A stretch of DNA of 64,000 nt from Halomonas sp. 'Soap Lake #6' (GCF_003031405.1 NZ_CP020469.1:2108001-2172000), one strand, 5' to 3'. Numbered from the stretch's first letter, positions 36,201-45,676 are shown. Notes: generated by a model not told the origin, from the letters alone. Program-made: numbers and translations.

Positions 36201-37179
36201 CTGTCCACTCGGCGTCGAAAATAGGGGCATCACGCTCGAGGGCACCTACTGCGTCGTGATAACGAGCGAGTGCCTCCGCCGCGTCTTCGGTATTCGGTTG
36301 CTCGATCGCCGTCCCGACTACTCGCATTTCAAGTAGTGTGCTAAGCGGTAAACGCTTTCGTGCAGTCGGCAGCGTAAAGCAGTCACGTGTCGAAAACACC
36401 CAGTCCGCTAGTTTCATCGATATCGCGGCAGGAAAATCGGCATCACGGATCTCGATACTTTCTCTCTGGAGCAACCCAACCAAATGGGTCATGGCCCAGC
36501 GCCCACGGTGCTCGATCAGCGCTACTGCGTCACGATAGAGTGCACTCCAAGCAGCGCCCGCCCGGGATTCGTCTGCACACACCCATCGCAGCGCCTCTAT
36601 TGCCGCCATGATGTCTGCGTTCTCTGCGCTGAGAGCATGGACAACACGGATATTGACCCGTTGGCATGCCTGCTCCCATGCACCGCCTATGTCCAGAAGT
36701 CGGCGATGTAGCTCACTCCCGATTTCTGTGAGCTGATCACTTCGGCCTTGGCCAAGCCGCTTGAGATCCTTAGTTAGGTCTTCGCGGATCGTACCACTCG
36801 AATTCGGTGCAACCGCCAGTGCCCCATAATCGAAATGTTTGTCCCTGATAGCCGTGATCAAGGCTTCAAGCGCATCCCACAGCGCCGGACCGCGATTGAG
36901 ACCTTTCTTCGCTTGTACCTCGGCCGAGACAGCAGTTGAGAGTTCGAGGCGCACGTCATCGCCGGCCCCCTCGCTCTCTGCCCATACCGCCACAGGAACA
37001 TCAGCCACCGGAAGCCAGCCGAGCGGCGTGCCGCGCAGGAGATGCACACCAGCGATCGCAGTCACCGCCGCCTGGAAATTGACACCTCCTCCAGCCGCAG
37101 TTCCACCGCCAGCTTTTTTGATTCGAGCAGGTTTTGCTGATGCAGCGGCTAGATCCGCTCCATGTGTATTTGAAGTCAC
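33238..37179 (-). CDS. NACHT/STAND NTPase with N-terminal Cap4-like nuclease domain (predicted anti-phage)
   Basis: A 1313-residue protein. Residues 24-120 resemble the Cap4/DUF4297 nuclease: GGGVNFQ (30-36), acidic D74-D75 and E-V-Q-A-K (87-91), a plausible D...QxK core. Residues 330-450 form a NACHT ATPase: GPGLGKST (338-345), Walker B ILVDGLDD (D411, D414, D415) and VVTTRP with R444. About 700 C-terminal residues are Ala/Leu-rich helical repeats (HEAT-like), a likely sensor. Such proteins oligomerise on sensing phage and activate an effector, here probably DNA cleavage. The start is GTG with a weak RBS. It is a single gene with no partner, lying between two eda copies, so horizontal acquisition is likely. 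The nuclease assignment is inference. Confidence 0.85.
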   Translation of the reverse strand: MTSNTHGADLAAASAKPARIKKAGGGTAAGGGVNFQAAVTAIAGVHLLRGTPLGWLPVADVPVAVWAESEGAGDDVRLELSTAVSAEVQAKKGLNRGPALWDALEALITAIRDKHFDYGALAVAPNSSGTIREDLTKDLKRLGQGRSDQLTEIGSELHRRLLDIGGAWEQACQRVNIRVVHALSAENADIMAAIEALRWVCADESRAGAAWSALYRDAVALIEHRGRWAMTHLVGLLQRESIEIRDADFPAAISMKLADWVFSTRDCFTLPTARKRLPLSTLLEMRVVGTAIEQPNTEDAAEALARYHDAVGALERDAPIFDAEWTGRFRHRAVVVAGPGLGKSTLMTLLASSYASDGFPVLDVKLKPIAAAMARGDSFEHALRNQALDGSGITPECFNSAKLNDLVILVDGLDDCGGNHDAVARAIRAFASGHPTARIVVTTRPIGYTTAALADWKHYRLLPPDKNHGSAHLAKLLGALNDAEDSLQVAKHELAKSRAAEAISTSPHLLGMAAVLISSSGELPDTRPRLYSELIGLFETVGGAVVLRPSSSHIAAHVLNGLGWLLMQDSLVSADTLTERCAELLAEPMGSTKLAMTERVETVLCYWEQLGIIEQLHHNGTAYWTFVHKTFTEFTAARYLKDLPDEQRTKHLNLLVDQPDWHETIAFAGGLGLGDEIARLLVERRASGYSGQMERALAIAGDRDAEVTDGFVQQLTVLAFAAVQAEEEDRFSVGLALSDLAKIHSSIVGPIAAKYLHDERSAVKLVAWASVVSAEFGSYGADELAQVLSTLLPTISKSMSASLLGGLRLFSDKDRDLIECIALAALDAQPDANLKNFAETQLGHEAFGSLRFEGKVTTLLRARGIAEEVELPWRRSSALSAIAPLNTEEWRHASVSALRALAEAVLAESGEAGSAGPEPSRLYQFGALITLTGFNEVPAYDVYRWEGIYDATAVRTVVQALVHASAIDPQALSAEAATVVRWANAEDGFRPFDLDIPHVDVPEPDWHKAAALIPDRAMLVAGMNHGSIWMAFVAGNILAASTLTQEESRSLLNDAAGEASLWAATEVVQGQQSIDVANEVILDRLAGPLSSGAEYLFKGLEKGKVEFSLSLCEVIRRGLASESCEIASAAANLAKSLAERGQPLEVQDIIDAYDKWLDYESKYEGDATPSSPRETLLKLLIAQNAIDDNRLLATLADKQFGVCNVGKERVLDAIVMSESLRNTVIDRILSRSLPPAIAASVLQHETPISDEQTRALETLISEPDPAWRRVGVELLRQCYFGSDQIVEYCAKLSADDKDEIRRAAKQRLIDATT

Positions 37180-37314
37180 TTACTTTCAGACCAATGGTAT
37201 TGTTAAAAATGGAAGCCACAGACTAACACTTGAACGTGGGAAATCTCGCCAATTTCTTGTTATTCAGACTAGTCTTAAGCTTTATATCACACCCTTTAGT
37301 CGACGTCGGTAGCA

Positions 37315-37890
37315 CCTGCCTAGCACACCACAAAAAAGCCCGAGCATGGCAATATGCTCGGGCAAACGTCTTGCGCACACGACCCGACATCAGTGAGGCA
37401 AGTGACGAGAGTGCTCAGTATGGTCTACATCATGCTAATCGCAGATCAGTGGTGAAACCGCTCGGAGGCTTGGCGAGCTAGCTCACGAATGCCGTCCCAG
37501 TCTTCTGAATCAACCATTGCTTTGGGCGTTAACCAGGAGCCACCCACACACATGACGTTGGGCAGTGAAAGATATGTGTCGGCATTGTCTACGGTAATAC
37601 CGCCAGTAGGACAGAAGCGTGCTTCAGGTATCGGGGCACCAAATGCTTTAATCGCTTTAGCACCGCCACTGGATTCCGCAGGGAAGAACTTAAAGCGGCG
37701 GTAGCCATATTGCCATCCGGTCATTAACTCAGAGATGGTCGAAATACCGGGCAACATGGGTACTGGACTCTCTACGCCGTAGCGGTATAACGCTTCGGTT
37801 GCGCCAGGGGTGACCACAAAATCTGCACCAACCTGCTCAGCCTGACGGTACTGGGCCGGCGTTAACACCGTACCCACTCCAATACTGGCG
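37315..37890. repeat. Diverged direct repeat, copy 2 (within intact eda plus terminator)
   Basis: Partner of 32542-33110 in the same orientation. It starts at CCTGCCTAGCACACCA just outside the terminator and ends inside eda after AATACTGGCG. Recombination between the two copies would delete the NACHT gene and leave one complete eda. Confidence 0.9.
37332..37363 (-). terminator. Rho-independent terminator after intact eda
   Basis: Stem GCCCGAGCAT/ATGCTCGGGC with a T-run on the minus strand, 83 bp after the eda stop. It should separate zwf-pgl-eda transcription from the NACHT gene. Confidence 0.9.
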
Positions 37891-38108
37891 CCCGGCAGCG
37901 CTTGACGCATACGTTTGATGGCTTCTAGTGCACAATCTGTACGCAGGGTGATCTCCAACACCGTTAAGCCACCCTCTACCAAGGCGCGACCCAGCGGTAC
38001 GGCATCTTCAATGCGCTCAATGGTAATTACCGGAATAACTTCGGCTTTTAAGCAAATGCTGTCCAGCTCGGCGGTGCGCGTTGAGGGTAACTGTTTATCG
38101 ATGGTCAT
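37446..38108 (-). CDS. eda: KDPG aldolase Eda
   Basis: A 220-residue class I aldolase with catalytic Glu E52 (LEITLRT) and Schiff-base K140 (RRFKFFPAE), plus GVGTVLTPAQ and FVVTPGATEAL. It splits KDPG into pyruvate and glyceraldehyde-3-phosphate, completing the ED pathway. It is the third gene of zwf-pgl-eda. The part after about residue 73 is duplicated in diverged form beyond the NACHT gene, so the intact gene may be a hybrid of native and imported DNA. Confidence 0.95.
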   Translation of the reverse strand: MTIDKQLPSTRTAELDSICLKAEVIPVITIERIEDAVPLGRALVEGGLTVLEITLRTDCALEAIKRMRQALPGASIGVGTVLTPAQYRQAEQVGADFVVTPGATEALYRYGVESPVPMLPGISTISELMTGWQYGYRRFKFFPAESSGGAKAIKAFGAPIPEARFCPTGGITVDNADTYLSLPNVMCVGGSWLTPKAMVDSEDWDGIRELARQASERFHH

Positions 38109-38149
38109 CTATAAATCTCCAAGCAATTATTATTGGCGAAGGCCTGCCC

Positions 38150-38815
38150 TTAGGGCGCCCAGTAAATCGCCAGCGGGCAAGATAGGAAGGCGCGGATGGG
38201 CAGTTGGCGAACATCGTCACCACTCATGGCATTAGCCAACACGGTGCGCTTTTCATCGCCGGTAATATGCAGAATATGCCGCTTTGCCTGATGCAGACGG
38301 TCGGCAGAGAAGGTAATCCGTGGCTGTGGCTGACTTGGCGTTCTTACTGCCACTAAAAGCTCATCCGTGGCGAGCGCCAGGGTCAGCTCAGGGCTATCAG
38401 GGAATAGCGATGCCGTATGGCCATCGCCTCCCATCCCCAAGATGACAACACTGGCAGGCCAGGGCAGAGAAGCTGTGCGCTTGGCAACCTCCTCAACGCC
38501 CTCTTCCGGCGTCAAGTCACCAGAGGTCAGCGGTACAAAGTTGGCATCAGCAGCCGCTCCCTGGAGCAGGTTTTCTCGCACAAGCTTGGCGTTACTATCG
38601 CTGCTTTGCTCATCGACCCAACGCTCATCGGCCAGGGTGATATCAACCCGCTGCCAAGGTAGTTGCTTCGCCGCCAGGGCTTTGAAAAATGGCACCGGAG
38701 TGGAGCCACCAGACACAACCAAGAGAACACGCTCTTGACGAGTAAGGTCATCAGTTAATGCTTGAAAAACCGCCTCTGCTAACTGCTCGGCCAACGCTTG
38801 GCGTAGTTCACTCAT
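38150..38815 (-). CDS. pgl: 6-phosphogluconolactonase
   Basis: A 221-residue Pgl (DevB/SOL family): VVSGGSTPVPFFKAL, DITLADERWVDEQSSDSNAKLVRENLL, and GMGGDGHTASLFPDSPEL. It hydrolyses 6-phosphogluconolactone from Zwf. ATG 38815 is preferred because GAGGA lies upstream and it follows the zwf stop; the 38830 start has no RBS. Confidence 0.93.
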   Translation of the reverse strand: MSELRQALAEQLAEAVFQALTDDLTRQERVLLVVSGGSTPVPFFKALAAKQLPWQRVDITLADERWVDEQSSDSNAKLVRENLLQGAAADANFVPLTSGDLTPEEGVEEVAKRTASLPWPASVVILGMGGDGHTASLFPDSPELTLALATDELLVAVRTPSQPQPRITFSADRLHQAKRHILHITGDEKRTVLANAMSGDDVRQLPIRAFLSCPLAIYWAP

Positions 38816-38816
38816 A

Positions 38817-40310
38817 TCAATAATCCTCATACCAGCTGCGGCCGTCTTGGGTGATCATAGCGATGGAGGCAACCGGCCCCCAAGAGCCAGCGGGGTAGCG
38901 GCGCGGCGGTGTTTCCCGTACTTTCCAGCCGTCGATAAGCTGGTCGCACCAACGCCAGGCGTGCTCAACTTCATCCCGGCGTACAAATAGATACTGCTGG
39001 CCTTTCATTACTTCTAGCAGCAGACGTTCATAGGCATCAGGGATACGCGATTTGGGGAAAGCGCTATTAAAATCCAAATGCAATGGACCAGGACGCAAGC
39101 GCATGCCTTTATCTAAGCCGCTATCTTTGGTAAGCACCTGGAGAGCAATACCCTCTTCTGGCTGCAGGCGAATAATCAGTTTATTAGACGCAATACCACG
39201 CTGATCGGGGTCAAAGATGTAGTGCGGCTGCTGGCGGAAGTGAATAACGATTTGCGACAGTTTTTCTGGCATGCGCTTACCAGTGCGCAGGTAAAATGGC
39301 ACGCCTGCCCAACGCCAGTTAGCCACTTCGGTCTTCATCGCCACAAAGGTCTCAGTATGGCTTTGGGTATTAGCCCCCTCCTCCTCCAGGTAGCCAGGTA
39401 CCGGCTGGCCATCGCTGGTTCCCGCAATATATTGGCCACGCACCACGTCGCGGCCTAAGGCCTCGCCAGTAAATGGCTTCAGCGCTTTCAGCACTTTTAC
39501 CTTTTCATCGCGGATAGCATCTGCATCCAGATTGGAAGGTGGGTCCATGGCGATCAAACAGAGCAGCTGCAGCAAGTGGTTCTGCACCATATCGCGCAGC
39601 TGTCCGGCATCATCGAAGTAACCCCAGCGGCCTTCAATACCCACCTTTTCCGCGACGGTGATTTCAACGTGGGAAATATGATTCTGGTTCCACTGAGTGC
39701 CAAATAGCGGATTAGCAAAGCGCAAGGCAATCAGGTTTTGTACCGTCTCTTTACCTAAGTAGTGATCGATACGATAGATACGCGACTCGGGGAACACCGC
39801 ACCGATGGCATCATTGATCTGTTCTGAAGAAGCCAGGTCATAGCCAATTGGCTTCTCAACCACCACACGGCTTTCATCATCCAGGCTACCGCTGGCCTGA
39901 AGGTTATAGCAAATATCGCCATAAATACGTGCTGCCACAGAGAGGTACACCACCATGGGCTGACTGGAGCCTTCACGCCATTGGCGTATCTGCTCAAAAC
40001 CGCCTGCTTCTTTGAAATCCAACTTGAGGTAGTCCAGGCGGTTAAGAAAGCGCTCAAGACTCTCAGGATCTTGCTCGCTTTTTTTGAGGCGCTTTTGCAA
40101 CGCTCGGCTTACCAGTTGGCGAAATGCATCAACATCGTGCTCCTGGCGTGCCAGCCCCATAATCCGCGTACTTTCAGGCATCAAGCCTTCGCGGTCTAAA
40201 TGATAAAGGGCGGGAAACAGCTTGCGCATAGCAAGGTCGCCTAACGCACCAAAAAGCGCTAAATCAATCGCATGCTTCGGATCGCCCAGCGGGGCATGTG
40301 ACTGGCTCAT
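38817..40310 (-). CDS. zwf: Glucose-6-phosphate 1-dehydrogenase
   Basis: A 497-residue G6PD with the coenzyme-binding [18 protein letters not shown] (Leu where Ser is usual in GASGDL) and the substrate motif [14 protein letters not shown]. It makes 6-phosphogluconolactone and NAD(P)H, starting the ED route from glucose-6-phosphate. First gene of zwf-pgl-eda. A perfect HexR-consensus site lies about 87-101 bp upstream, with a weaker one closer in. Confidence 0.95.
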   Translation of the reverse strand: MSQSHAPLGDPKHAIDLALFGALGDLAMRKLFPALYHLDREGLMPESTRIMGLARQEHDVDAFRQLVSRALQKRLKKSEQDPESLERFLNRLDYLKLDFKEAGGFEQIRQWREGSSQPMVVYLSVAARIYGDICYNLQASGSLDDESRVVVEKPIGYDLASSEQINDAIGAVFPESRIYRIDHYLGKETVQNLIALRFANPLFGTQWNQNHISHVEITVAEKVGIEGRWGYFDDAGQLRDMVQNHLLQLLCLIAMDPPSNLDADAIRDEKVKVLKALKPFTGEALGRDVVRGQYIAGTSDGQPVPGYLEEEGANTQSHTETFVAMKTEVANWRWAGVPFYLRTGKRMPEKLSQIVIHFRQQPHYIFDPDQRGIASNKLIIRLQPEEGIALQVLTKDSGLDKGMRLRPGPLHLDFNSAFPKSRIPDAYERLLLEVMKGQQYLFVRRDEVEHAWRWCDQLIDGWKVRETPPRRYPAGSWGPVASIAMITQDGRSWYEDY

Positions 40311-40341
40311 CTCAGCTCCTATTTGTAATTAGATGATCTAA

Positions 40342-40356
40342 TGTAGTTAGATTACC
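40342..40356. promoter_or_regulatory. Weaker HexR-like site proximal to zwf
   Basis: TGTAGTTAGATTACC matches TGTARTWWWAYTACA at 13 of 15 positions, between the perfect site and the zwf start. It may be a second operator or part of the promoter. Confidence 0.45.
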
Positions 40357-40396
40357 TAAAATCTATCTGATAATGGGCATTATACGCAATATTTCA

Positions 40397-40411
40397 TGTA
40401 ATTTTACTACA
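40397..40411. promoter_or_regulatory. HexR operator upstream of zwf (perfect consensus)
   Basis: TGTAATTTTACTACA fits TGTARTWWWAYTACA at all 15 positions. It lies in the 373-bp gap between zwf and malE. The rest of the gap holds the MalT-box-like site at 40534 and a GCGTAATAACAACCAT-type repeated stretch just before malE; no gene is seen. Confidence 0.82.
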
Positions 40412-40533
40412 AATATTATTTCCTACCTCTTATTAGTGCTTTTTACTTAGTCATTCAGCCTTCACCGCGCGCTTATCCCCCAGCGAGTACTCTCCGCCCT
40501 ACGCCCCTTAGATACGCCACCTCGCCTTGTCAC

Positions 40534-40543
40534 AGGGAGGAGG
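40534..40543 (+). promoter_or_regulatory. MalT-box-like site upstream of malE
   Basis: AGGGAGGAGG matches the MalT box GGGGAKGAGG at 9 of 10 positions, about 140 bp before malE. A similar site lies before the divergent GH13-malK operon. malT is encoded nearby. Confidence 0.5.
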
Positions 40544-40683
40544 TAGCTTTGCGCTGAATTAGCGACGCTGGTAATGAGCAAAGCACACCTAATCGCCTTC
40601 GTGCATATGCGCAATAGAACAACCATGCGTAATAACAACCATACGCAATAACAATAATGTTACAAAAACGAGGTAATCACATC

Positions 40684-41871
40684 ATGGCAATGTCTCGAGC
40701 ATTTTTCACGCCACTGCTGACCGCTACGCTAGCTACCTGCACCACCTTACCCGCCTTTGCATTCGAGGATGACCGTCTAACTATTTGGATGGGCGACAAT
40801 AAAGGCCAGGAAGGAATCCGCGTTGTTGCCGAGCAGTTTTTTGAAGACACAGGAATAAAGGTGGAAGTGGTCTTCCCTGACAACCTTACCGATCGCTTCC
40901 AGCAGGCAGCTGGCAGCGGCCAAGGCCCGGATATCGTTATCTGGGCACACGACAGGATAGGCGAATGGGCGCAAAGCGGGTTACTACAACAGGTCGCTCC
41001 CAGTAACGCTTTCCGTGAGGAATTTTATGACTTTACCTGGGAAGCCGCATTGTGGAATGGCGACACCTACGGCTATCCGATATCGGTTGAATCAGTGGGA
41101 CTGATTTATAACAGGGCGCTAGTAGAAACACCGCCAGAAAGCTTTGCCGAACTGATGGAACTTGATACGACGCTCTCTCAAGAAAGCAAAAAAGCCATCC
41201 TATTTGATTACAGTGAGCCCTATTACGGCTGGACTCTGCTCGCTGCCAACGGTGGCTACCCTTTCAAGCAGACAGAGAATGGTTTTGATGTCAGCGATAT
41301 AGGCGTAAATAACGAAGGTGCCCTGCAAGGGGCTGAGCTGCTAGTACAACTGATTGAAAGCGGCGTACTTCCCCGGGGAACCGACTACAACTTAATGGAC
41401 ACCCGCTTCAACCGAGGCGAAGTAGCCACCATGATCAGCGGCCCCTGGGCATGGCCTAATCTAGAGCGCAGTGGGATTGATTACGGTGTCGCACTGCTAC
41501 CCAAAGTGGGTGATGAGCGGGCCAAACCAATGTTTGGCGTGATGACAGCGATGATTAACACGGCCACACCAAACGACTTTTTAGCTATTGAGTTTTTGGA
41601 AAGCTATCTGCTAAGTGAAGATGGCATGCGCACCTTCAATAGCGATGGCTCGCTGGGCGCGGTAGCACATATCAGTTACCAGGCGGAACTTGCTGATAAC
41701 CCTAACATTGCCGCAACACTTGAAAACGCGGAATCTGGCATGCCTATGCCGAATATTCCTGAAATGGGGGCTTTCTGGGCAGCCATGGAACCTGCGCTAC
41801 AAAATATCGGCAGCGGGCGCCAATCGCCTCAAGAAGCACTAGATGCAGCGGCTCGGCGTATGCGCCAGTAG
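40684..41871 (+). CDS. malE: Maltose/maltodextrin-binding periplasmic protein MalE
   Basis: A 395-residue type I solute-binding protein with a signal peptide ending at PAFAFEDD, then LTIWMGDNKGQEGIRVVAEQFFEDTGIKVEVVFPD, closely following E. coli MalE in length and motif order (GQGPDIVIWAHDRIGEWAQSGLL; YGYPISVESVGLIYNR). ATG 40684 has GAGGTAA upstream. It captures maltodextrins in the periplasm for MalFGK. It starts malE-malF-malG. Confidence 0.9.
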   Translation: MAMSRAFFTPLLTATLATCTTLPAFAFEDDRLTIWMGDNKGQEGIRVVAEQFFEDTGIKVEVVFPDNLTDRFQQAAGSGQGPDIVIWAHDRIGEWAQSGLLQQVAPSNAFREEFYDFTWEAALWNGDTYGYPISVESVGLIYNRALVETPPESFAELMELDTTLSQESKKAILFDYSEPYYGWTLLAANGGYPFKQTENGFDVSDIGVNNEGALQGAELLVQLIESGVLPRGTDYNLMDTRFNRGEVATMISGPWAWPNLERSGIDYGVALLPKVGDERAKPMFGVMTAMINTATPNDFLAIEFLESYLLSEDGMRTFNSDGSLGAVAHISYQAELADNPNIAATLENAESGMPMPNIPEMGAFWAAMEPALQNIGSGRQSPQEALDAAARRMRQ

Positions 41872-41938
41872 CACTTTTTTGCCCCTGCTGCCCGGTGGTG
41901 CTTGCCATTGGGCAGCAAGCAGCCTTCAGGATATCTCT

Positions 41939-43495
41939 ATGTATACCACCAATGCGTCTCGTGGCCTTCCCCGCCACCGTTCTCGCCACCTCACCGAACG
42001 CTACACACGCTGGGCACTACGCTGTCTGATCGCTGTATTAGTAATCGCACTTTTATGGCTAGTGCTGGCATTTCACCTTAACGGTCAGTGGATGTTTGCA
42101 CTGCTCTTTTCAGTGCTGGGCGGCTCGCTTGCGGTTGTGTTTACCAAACGCACACTGATGAGCCACCGCTATATTTTTCCAGCGGTAGCTGGGCTTGGGG
42201 TGTTTGTTATTTTTCCTCTGCTTTACACCATTGGCATCAGCTTTAGTAATTACAGCTCCAGTAATTTACTTTCTGAAGAGCGTGTACGCAGCCAGTTGAT
42301 GCGCCAGACCTACCAAGAAGATGACGCCGCGTTTGATCTCGCGCTTTATCGTGATGGCGATTTAACTCGCCTATTGTTGGATAGCGGCACGCAGAGGTTT
42401 GTTTCATCACCGCTTAACTTGGCCAATCAGGAAGCTCGCCAAGTTGGCATACAAGTCGCCGATGTATTGCCTGCTAGCGAAGCGCTGCCCACGCGTGAAT
42501 TGATTCAGGCCCGCAGCGCTCTCCAAGCATTACGTTTAATCACCCCTGATGGTACTGAACTGCGCATGGCGGGCCTTCGCCAATTCGCGCCTATGCTTGA
42601 CCGCTATGAGTCGCGTGAGAACGGTACGCTTTTTGACCGCCGTGATGACCGGCTGCTGACGCCTGATCACACTATTGGATTTTTCGTCTCGGATAGCGGA
42701 GAGCGCATAACACCTGGCTGGCCAGTGAATGTTGGATTTGCTAACTACACACAGATCTTTACCGACCCCGATATTCGCGGCCCATTCATGCAAATCTTTG
42801 TATGGACCTTTGTGTTTGCCGCACTAACCGTCGTTTTTACATTGGCCGTGGGCTTTGTGCTGGCATCGTTGCTGCAGTGGGACCAACTCAGAGGTAAAGC
42901 CATTTATCGAACGCTACTGATCCTGCCTTACGCAGTCCCTGCGTTTATCTCGATTCTAATTTTCAAAGGCATGTTCAACCAGCATTTTGGTGAAGTGAAT
43001 ATGATTCTGGACACACTGTTTGGCGTGCGCCCAGAGTGGTTCACCGACCCATGGCTAGCACGTTCCATGCTGCTGATTGTGAACACTTGGCTTGGCTATC
43101 CTTATATGCTGCTTTTATGCATGGGGTTGATTCAAGCAATACCCCAGGATCTTTACGAGGCCTCGGCGGTAGATGGCGGCGGCCCTATCACCAATCTACT
43201 CAAAATCACCTTACCGCTAATAATTAAGCCGCTAACACCGCTATTGATTGCGGCCTTTGCCTTTAACTTCAATAACTTTGTCCTGATTGCACTATTAACA
43301 GGAGGCAATCCGGATATTTTGGGTGCAAGCACCCCAGCGGGCACTACCGACCTATTGGTCAGCTATACCTATCGCATCGCCTTCCAGGATGCCGGGCAGA
43401 ACTTTGGCCTCGCTGCCGCCATTGCCACGCTGATTTTCCTACTGGTGGCAGGTATGTCGTTGCTTAATTTGCGCCTTTCCAAGGTCAAAGTTTAG
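41939..43495 (+). CDS. malF: Maltose transporter permease MalF
   Basis: A 518-residue permease, close to the E. coli MalF length, with the large periplasmic P2 domain between the third and fourth membrane segments (about residues 90-240) and the EAA loop [25 protein letters not shown] 41939 is preferred with AGGA upstream; the open frame upstream overlaps malE. Pairs with MalG in the inner membrane. Confidence 0.92.
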   Translation: MYTTNASRGLPRHRSRHLTERYTRWALRCLIAVLVIALLWLVLAFHLNGQWMFALLFSVLGGSLAVVFTKRTLMSHRYIFPAVAGLGVFVIFPLLYTIGISFSNYSSSNLLSEERVRSQLMRQTYQEDDAAFDLALYRDGDLTRLLLDSGTQRFVSSPLNLANQEARQVGIQVADVLPASEALPTRELIQARSALQALRLITPDGTELRMAGLRQFAPMLDRYESRENGTLFDRRDDRLLTPDHTIGFFVSDSGERITPGWPVNVGFANYTQIFTDPDIRGPFMQIFVWTFVFAALTVVFTLAVGFVLASLLQWDQLRGKAIYRTLLILPYAVPAFISILIFKGMFNQHFGEVNMILDTLFGVRPEWFTDPWLARSMLLIVNTWLGYPYMLLLCMGLIQAIPQDLYEASAVDGGGPITNLLKITLPLIIKPLTPLLIAAFAFNFNNFVLIALLTGGNPDILGASTPAGTTDLLVSYTYRIAFQDAGQNFGLAAAIATLIFLLVAGMSLLNLRLSKVKV

Positions 43496-43505
43496 GAGGT
43501 TTATT

Positions 43506-44396
43506 ATGGCGATGGTTCAACCCCGCTCCGTAGGCGTGCGCCGCTTAGGCGCCCACCTGGCGCTGATCTGCTTTGTTTCGCTGATCGTATTTCCGCTACT
43601 GCTGGTTATTTCGATCTCATTCCGTGAGGGTAACTTTGCTAGCGGCAGTTTAATTCCAGAACGCTTTTCGTTGGAACACTGGTCGCTAGCCTTGGGTATA
43701 CCCTGGGAACGCCCGGACGGCAGCATTGTACAACCTCCCTTCCCCGTGCTGCTGTGGCTATGGAACTCCATCAAAGTAGCAGTAGTATCGTCAATACTAA
43801 TTCTGATGTTGGCCACCACAAGCGCCTACGCCTTTGCACGTATGCGCTTCAAAGGCAAAGAATCGCTGCTGAAAGGTATGCTGATATTCCAGATGTTCCC
43901 CGCAGTACTGTCGCTTGTGGCGCTATACGCCCTGTTCGACCGGCTGGGACAGTTTGTTGGCTGGCTAGGTATCAACACCCACGGCGCACTGATCGTGGCA
44001 TCACTAGGGGCAGTCGCGCTGCATATCTGGACCATTAAAGGCTACTTTGAGTCGATTGACGGCTCGTTGGAAGAAGCCGCAATGGTCGACGGCGCCAGTA
44101 CCTGGCAGGCGTTCCGCTATATTCTGCTGCCACTCTCAGTTCCCATTTTGATGGTCGTGTTTATCCTGGCGTTTGTGATGAGCATTATGGAGTACCCCAT
44201 GGCCTCGGTACTGCTGGTGGACGAACACAAGCTGACCTTGGCAGTTGGGGCGCAACAGTATCTCGCCGACCACAACCAACGGTGGGGCAACTTTGCCGCT
44301 GCCGCTGTGCTTTCAGGCCTGCCCATTACCGTCGCATTCTTGATCTGCCAGCGCTGGATTATTGGCGGCTTAACCGCTGGCGGCGTGAAAGGATAA
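43506..44396 (+). CDS. malG: Maltose transporter permease MalG
   Basis: A 296-residue permease of six membrane segments with EAA loop [23 protein letters not shown] and the C-terminal LTAGGVKG tail that MalG inserts into the MalK dimer. RBS AGGAGG lies before ATG 43506, 10 bp after malF. The ATPase is supplied by malK from the converging operon. A terminator follows. Confidence 0.92.
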   Translation: MAMVQPRSVGVRRLGAHLALICFVSLIVFPLLLVISISFREGNFASGSLIPERFSLEHWSLALGIPWERPDGSIVQPPFPVLLWLWNSIKVAVVSSILILMLATTSAYAFARMRFKGKESLLKGMLIFQMFPAVLSLVALYALFDRLGQFVGWLGINTHGALIVASLGAVALHIWTIKGYFESIDGSLEEAAMVDGASTWQAFRYILLPLSVPILMVVFILAFVMSIMEYPMASVLLVDEHKLTLAVGAQQYLADHNQRWGNFAAAAVLSGLPITVAFLICQRWIIGGLTAGGVKG

Positions 44397-44498
44397 CTCT
44401 ATATACAGTGGATGAAACTGTTTCCTCGCTTGAGCAATTTGCTCATGGCCAGCTCCATTGAGAGCTGGTTTTTCTTGGCCAGGCTAATAGAAATAAAA

Positions 44499-44525
44499 AA
44501 GCACCCTGGCTATACCAGGGTGCTT
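44499..44525. terminator. Bidirectional terminator between malG and malK
   Basis: AAGCACCCTGG (44499-44509), loop CTATA, and CCAGGGTGCTT (44515-44525) form a perfect stem with A-rich and T-containing flanks between convergent operons. A second hairpin (CCAGCTC/GAGCTGG) lies about 50 bp earlier. Confidence 0.85.
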
Positions 44526-44560
44526 AATCACACATAGATCACGCCTAGCGACAAGGCTAA

Positions 44561-45676
44561 CTATTGGCTTACCCCATCTACCACCACCTGCCGAGGGCAA
44601 GCATTACCCTGCTGATCAAAAAGATGGCAGTGCTGGCCTGCTAAGCCCAAGCCCACCGTTTGACCTTCGGTTAGCTGCGCCAAGCCATCCAAGCGCTGGG
44701 TTAAAGTAGCATCTATTCCATCCACTTGGAGGTGTGCCAGGGTTTCGTAACCCAGTTTTTCCGCGACAACTAACGTTGCATCCAGCGTTGCTTCTGCTTG
44801 CTCAGGCGATAAAAAATCTTCCGCCCTCAGCCCAAGCGTTGCCCTATCCCCTGGCTGAAGGTGCTTGCCATTAACCACCACTGCAAGCTGTTCGCCATTG
44901 GGCAAACGTACCAGCGTTTGACTCTCACCAGGAGTAATGACCGTGACGGGGAAGGTGTTAATGCGCGGCGAGCCAATAAACTCAGCCACCTCCAAGGTTT
45001 TAGGGAAGTGGTACAGCGAGAGCGGCGCGCCTACCTGAGCGATGCGACCACGGGAAAGCAGCACAATACGGTCAGCCAGGGTCATCGCTTCCACTTGATC
45101 GTGGGTCACGTAGATCATAGTGGCGTTCAAGCGCTTATGCAGTGCCGCAATTTGCACCCGCATATCCACCCGTAGCGCGGCATCCAAGTTGGAGAGCGGC
45201 TCGTCAAATAGAAACACCGCAGGCTCTTTTACCAGGGTTCGCCCAATAGCTACCCGCTGGCGCTGACCACCGGAAAGATCTTTGGGCTTACGCTCTAGCA
45301 GCTCTGTTAGATGCAGCATTTCAGCGGCATGCTGCACACGACGGTGAATCTCGGTTTTATCAGTGCGCGCCAGCTTTAAGCCAAACGCCATGTTTTCCGC
45401 CACACTCATGTGTGGGTAAAGCGCATAGGATTGGAACACCATACCGATATCCCGCTCCTGAGGCGGAATCTCGTTGATCCGCTGGCCATCCAGCTGCATA
45501 TCCCCTTCGGTGATATCCTCAAGGCCCGCAATCATACGCAGCAAGGTGGATTTTCCGCAGCCGGAGGGGCCGACGAATACCACAAACTCTCCATCCTCAA
45601 TGGTGAGGTTGATATCTCGCGAGATTTCTACGCCATCAAAAGATTTACCGATGCCGCTTAGTGTTAAATGCCCCAT
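44561..45676 (-). CDS. malK: Maltose transporter ATP-binding protein MalK
   Basis: A 371-residue ABC ATPase, exactly MalK length: Walker A GPSGCGKST, Q-loop FQSYALYPHM, signature LSGGQRQRVAIGRTL, Walker B FLFDEPLSNLDA, and a C-terminal TOBE regulatory domain. ATG 45676 follows GAGGAGG and overlaps the GH13 3' end by 13 bp; the frame upstream is inside GH13. Energises MalFG. Confidence 0.9.
   Translation of the reverse strand: MGHLTLSGIGKSFDGVEISRDINLTIEDGEFVVFVGPSGCGKSTLLRMIAGLEDITEGDMQLDGQRINEIPPQERDIGMVFQSYALYPHMSVAENMAFGLKLARTDKTEIHRRVQHAAEMLHLTELLERKPKDLSGGQRQRVAIGRTLVKEPAVFLFDEPLSNLDAALRVDMRVQIAALHKRLNATMIYVTHDQVEAMTLADRIVLLSRGRIAQVGAPLSLYHFPKTLEVAEFIGSPRINTFPVTVITPGESQTLVRLPNGEQLAVVVNGKHLQPGDRATLGLRAEDFLSPEQAEATLDATLVVAEKLGYETLAHLQVDGIDATLTQRLDGLAQLTEGQTVGLGLAGQHCHLFDQQGNACPRQVVVDGVSQ

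Noticed and set aside
32542..37890. Transposon or prophage carrying the NACHT gene
   Set aside because: No transposase, integrase, tRNA target or short terminal inverted repeats are visible; the flanks are diverged copies of eda itself.
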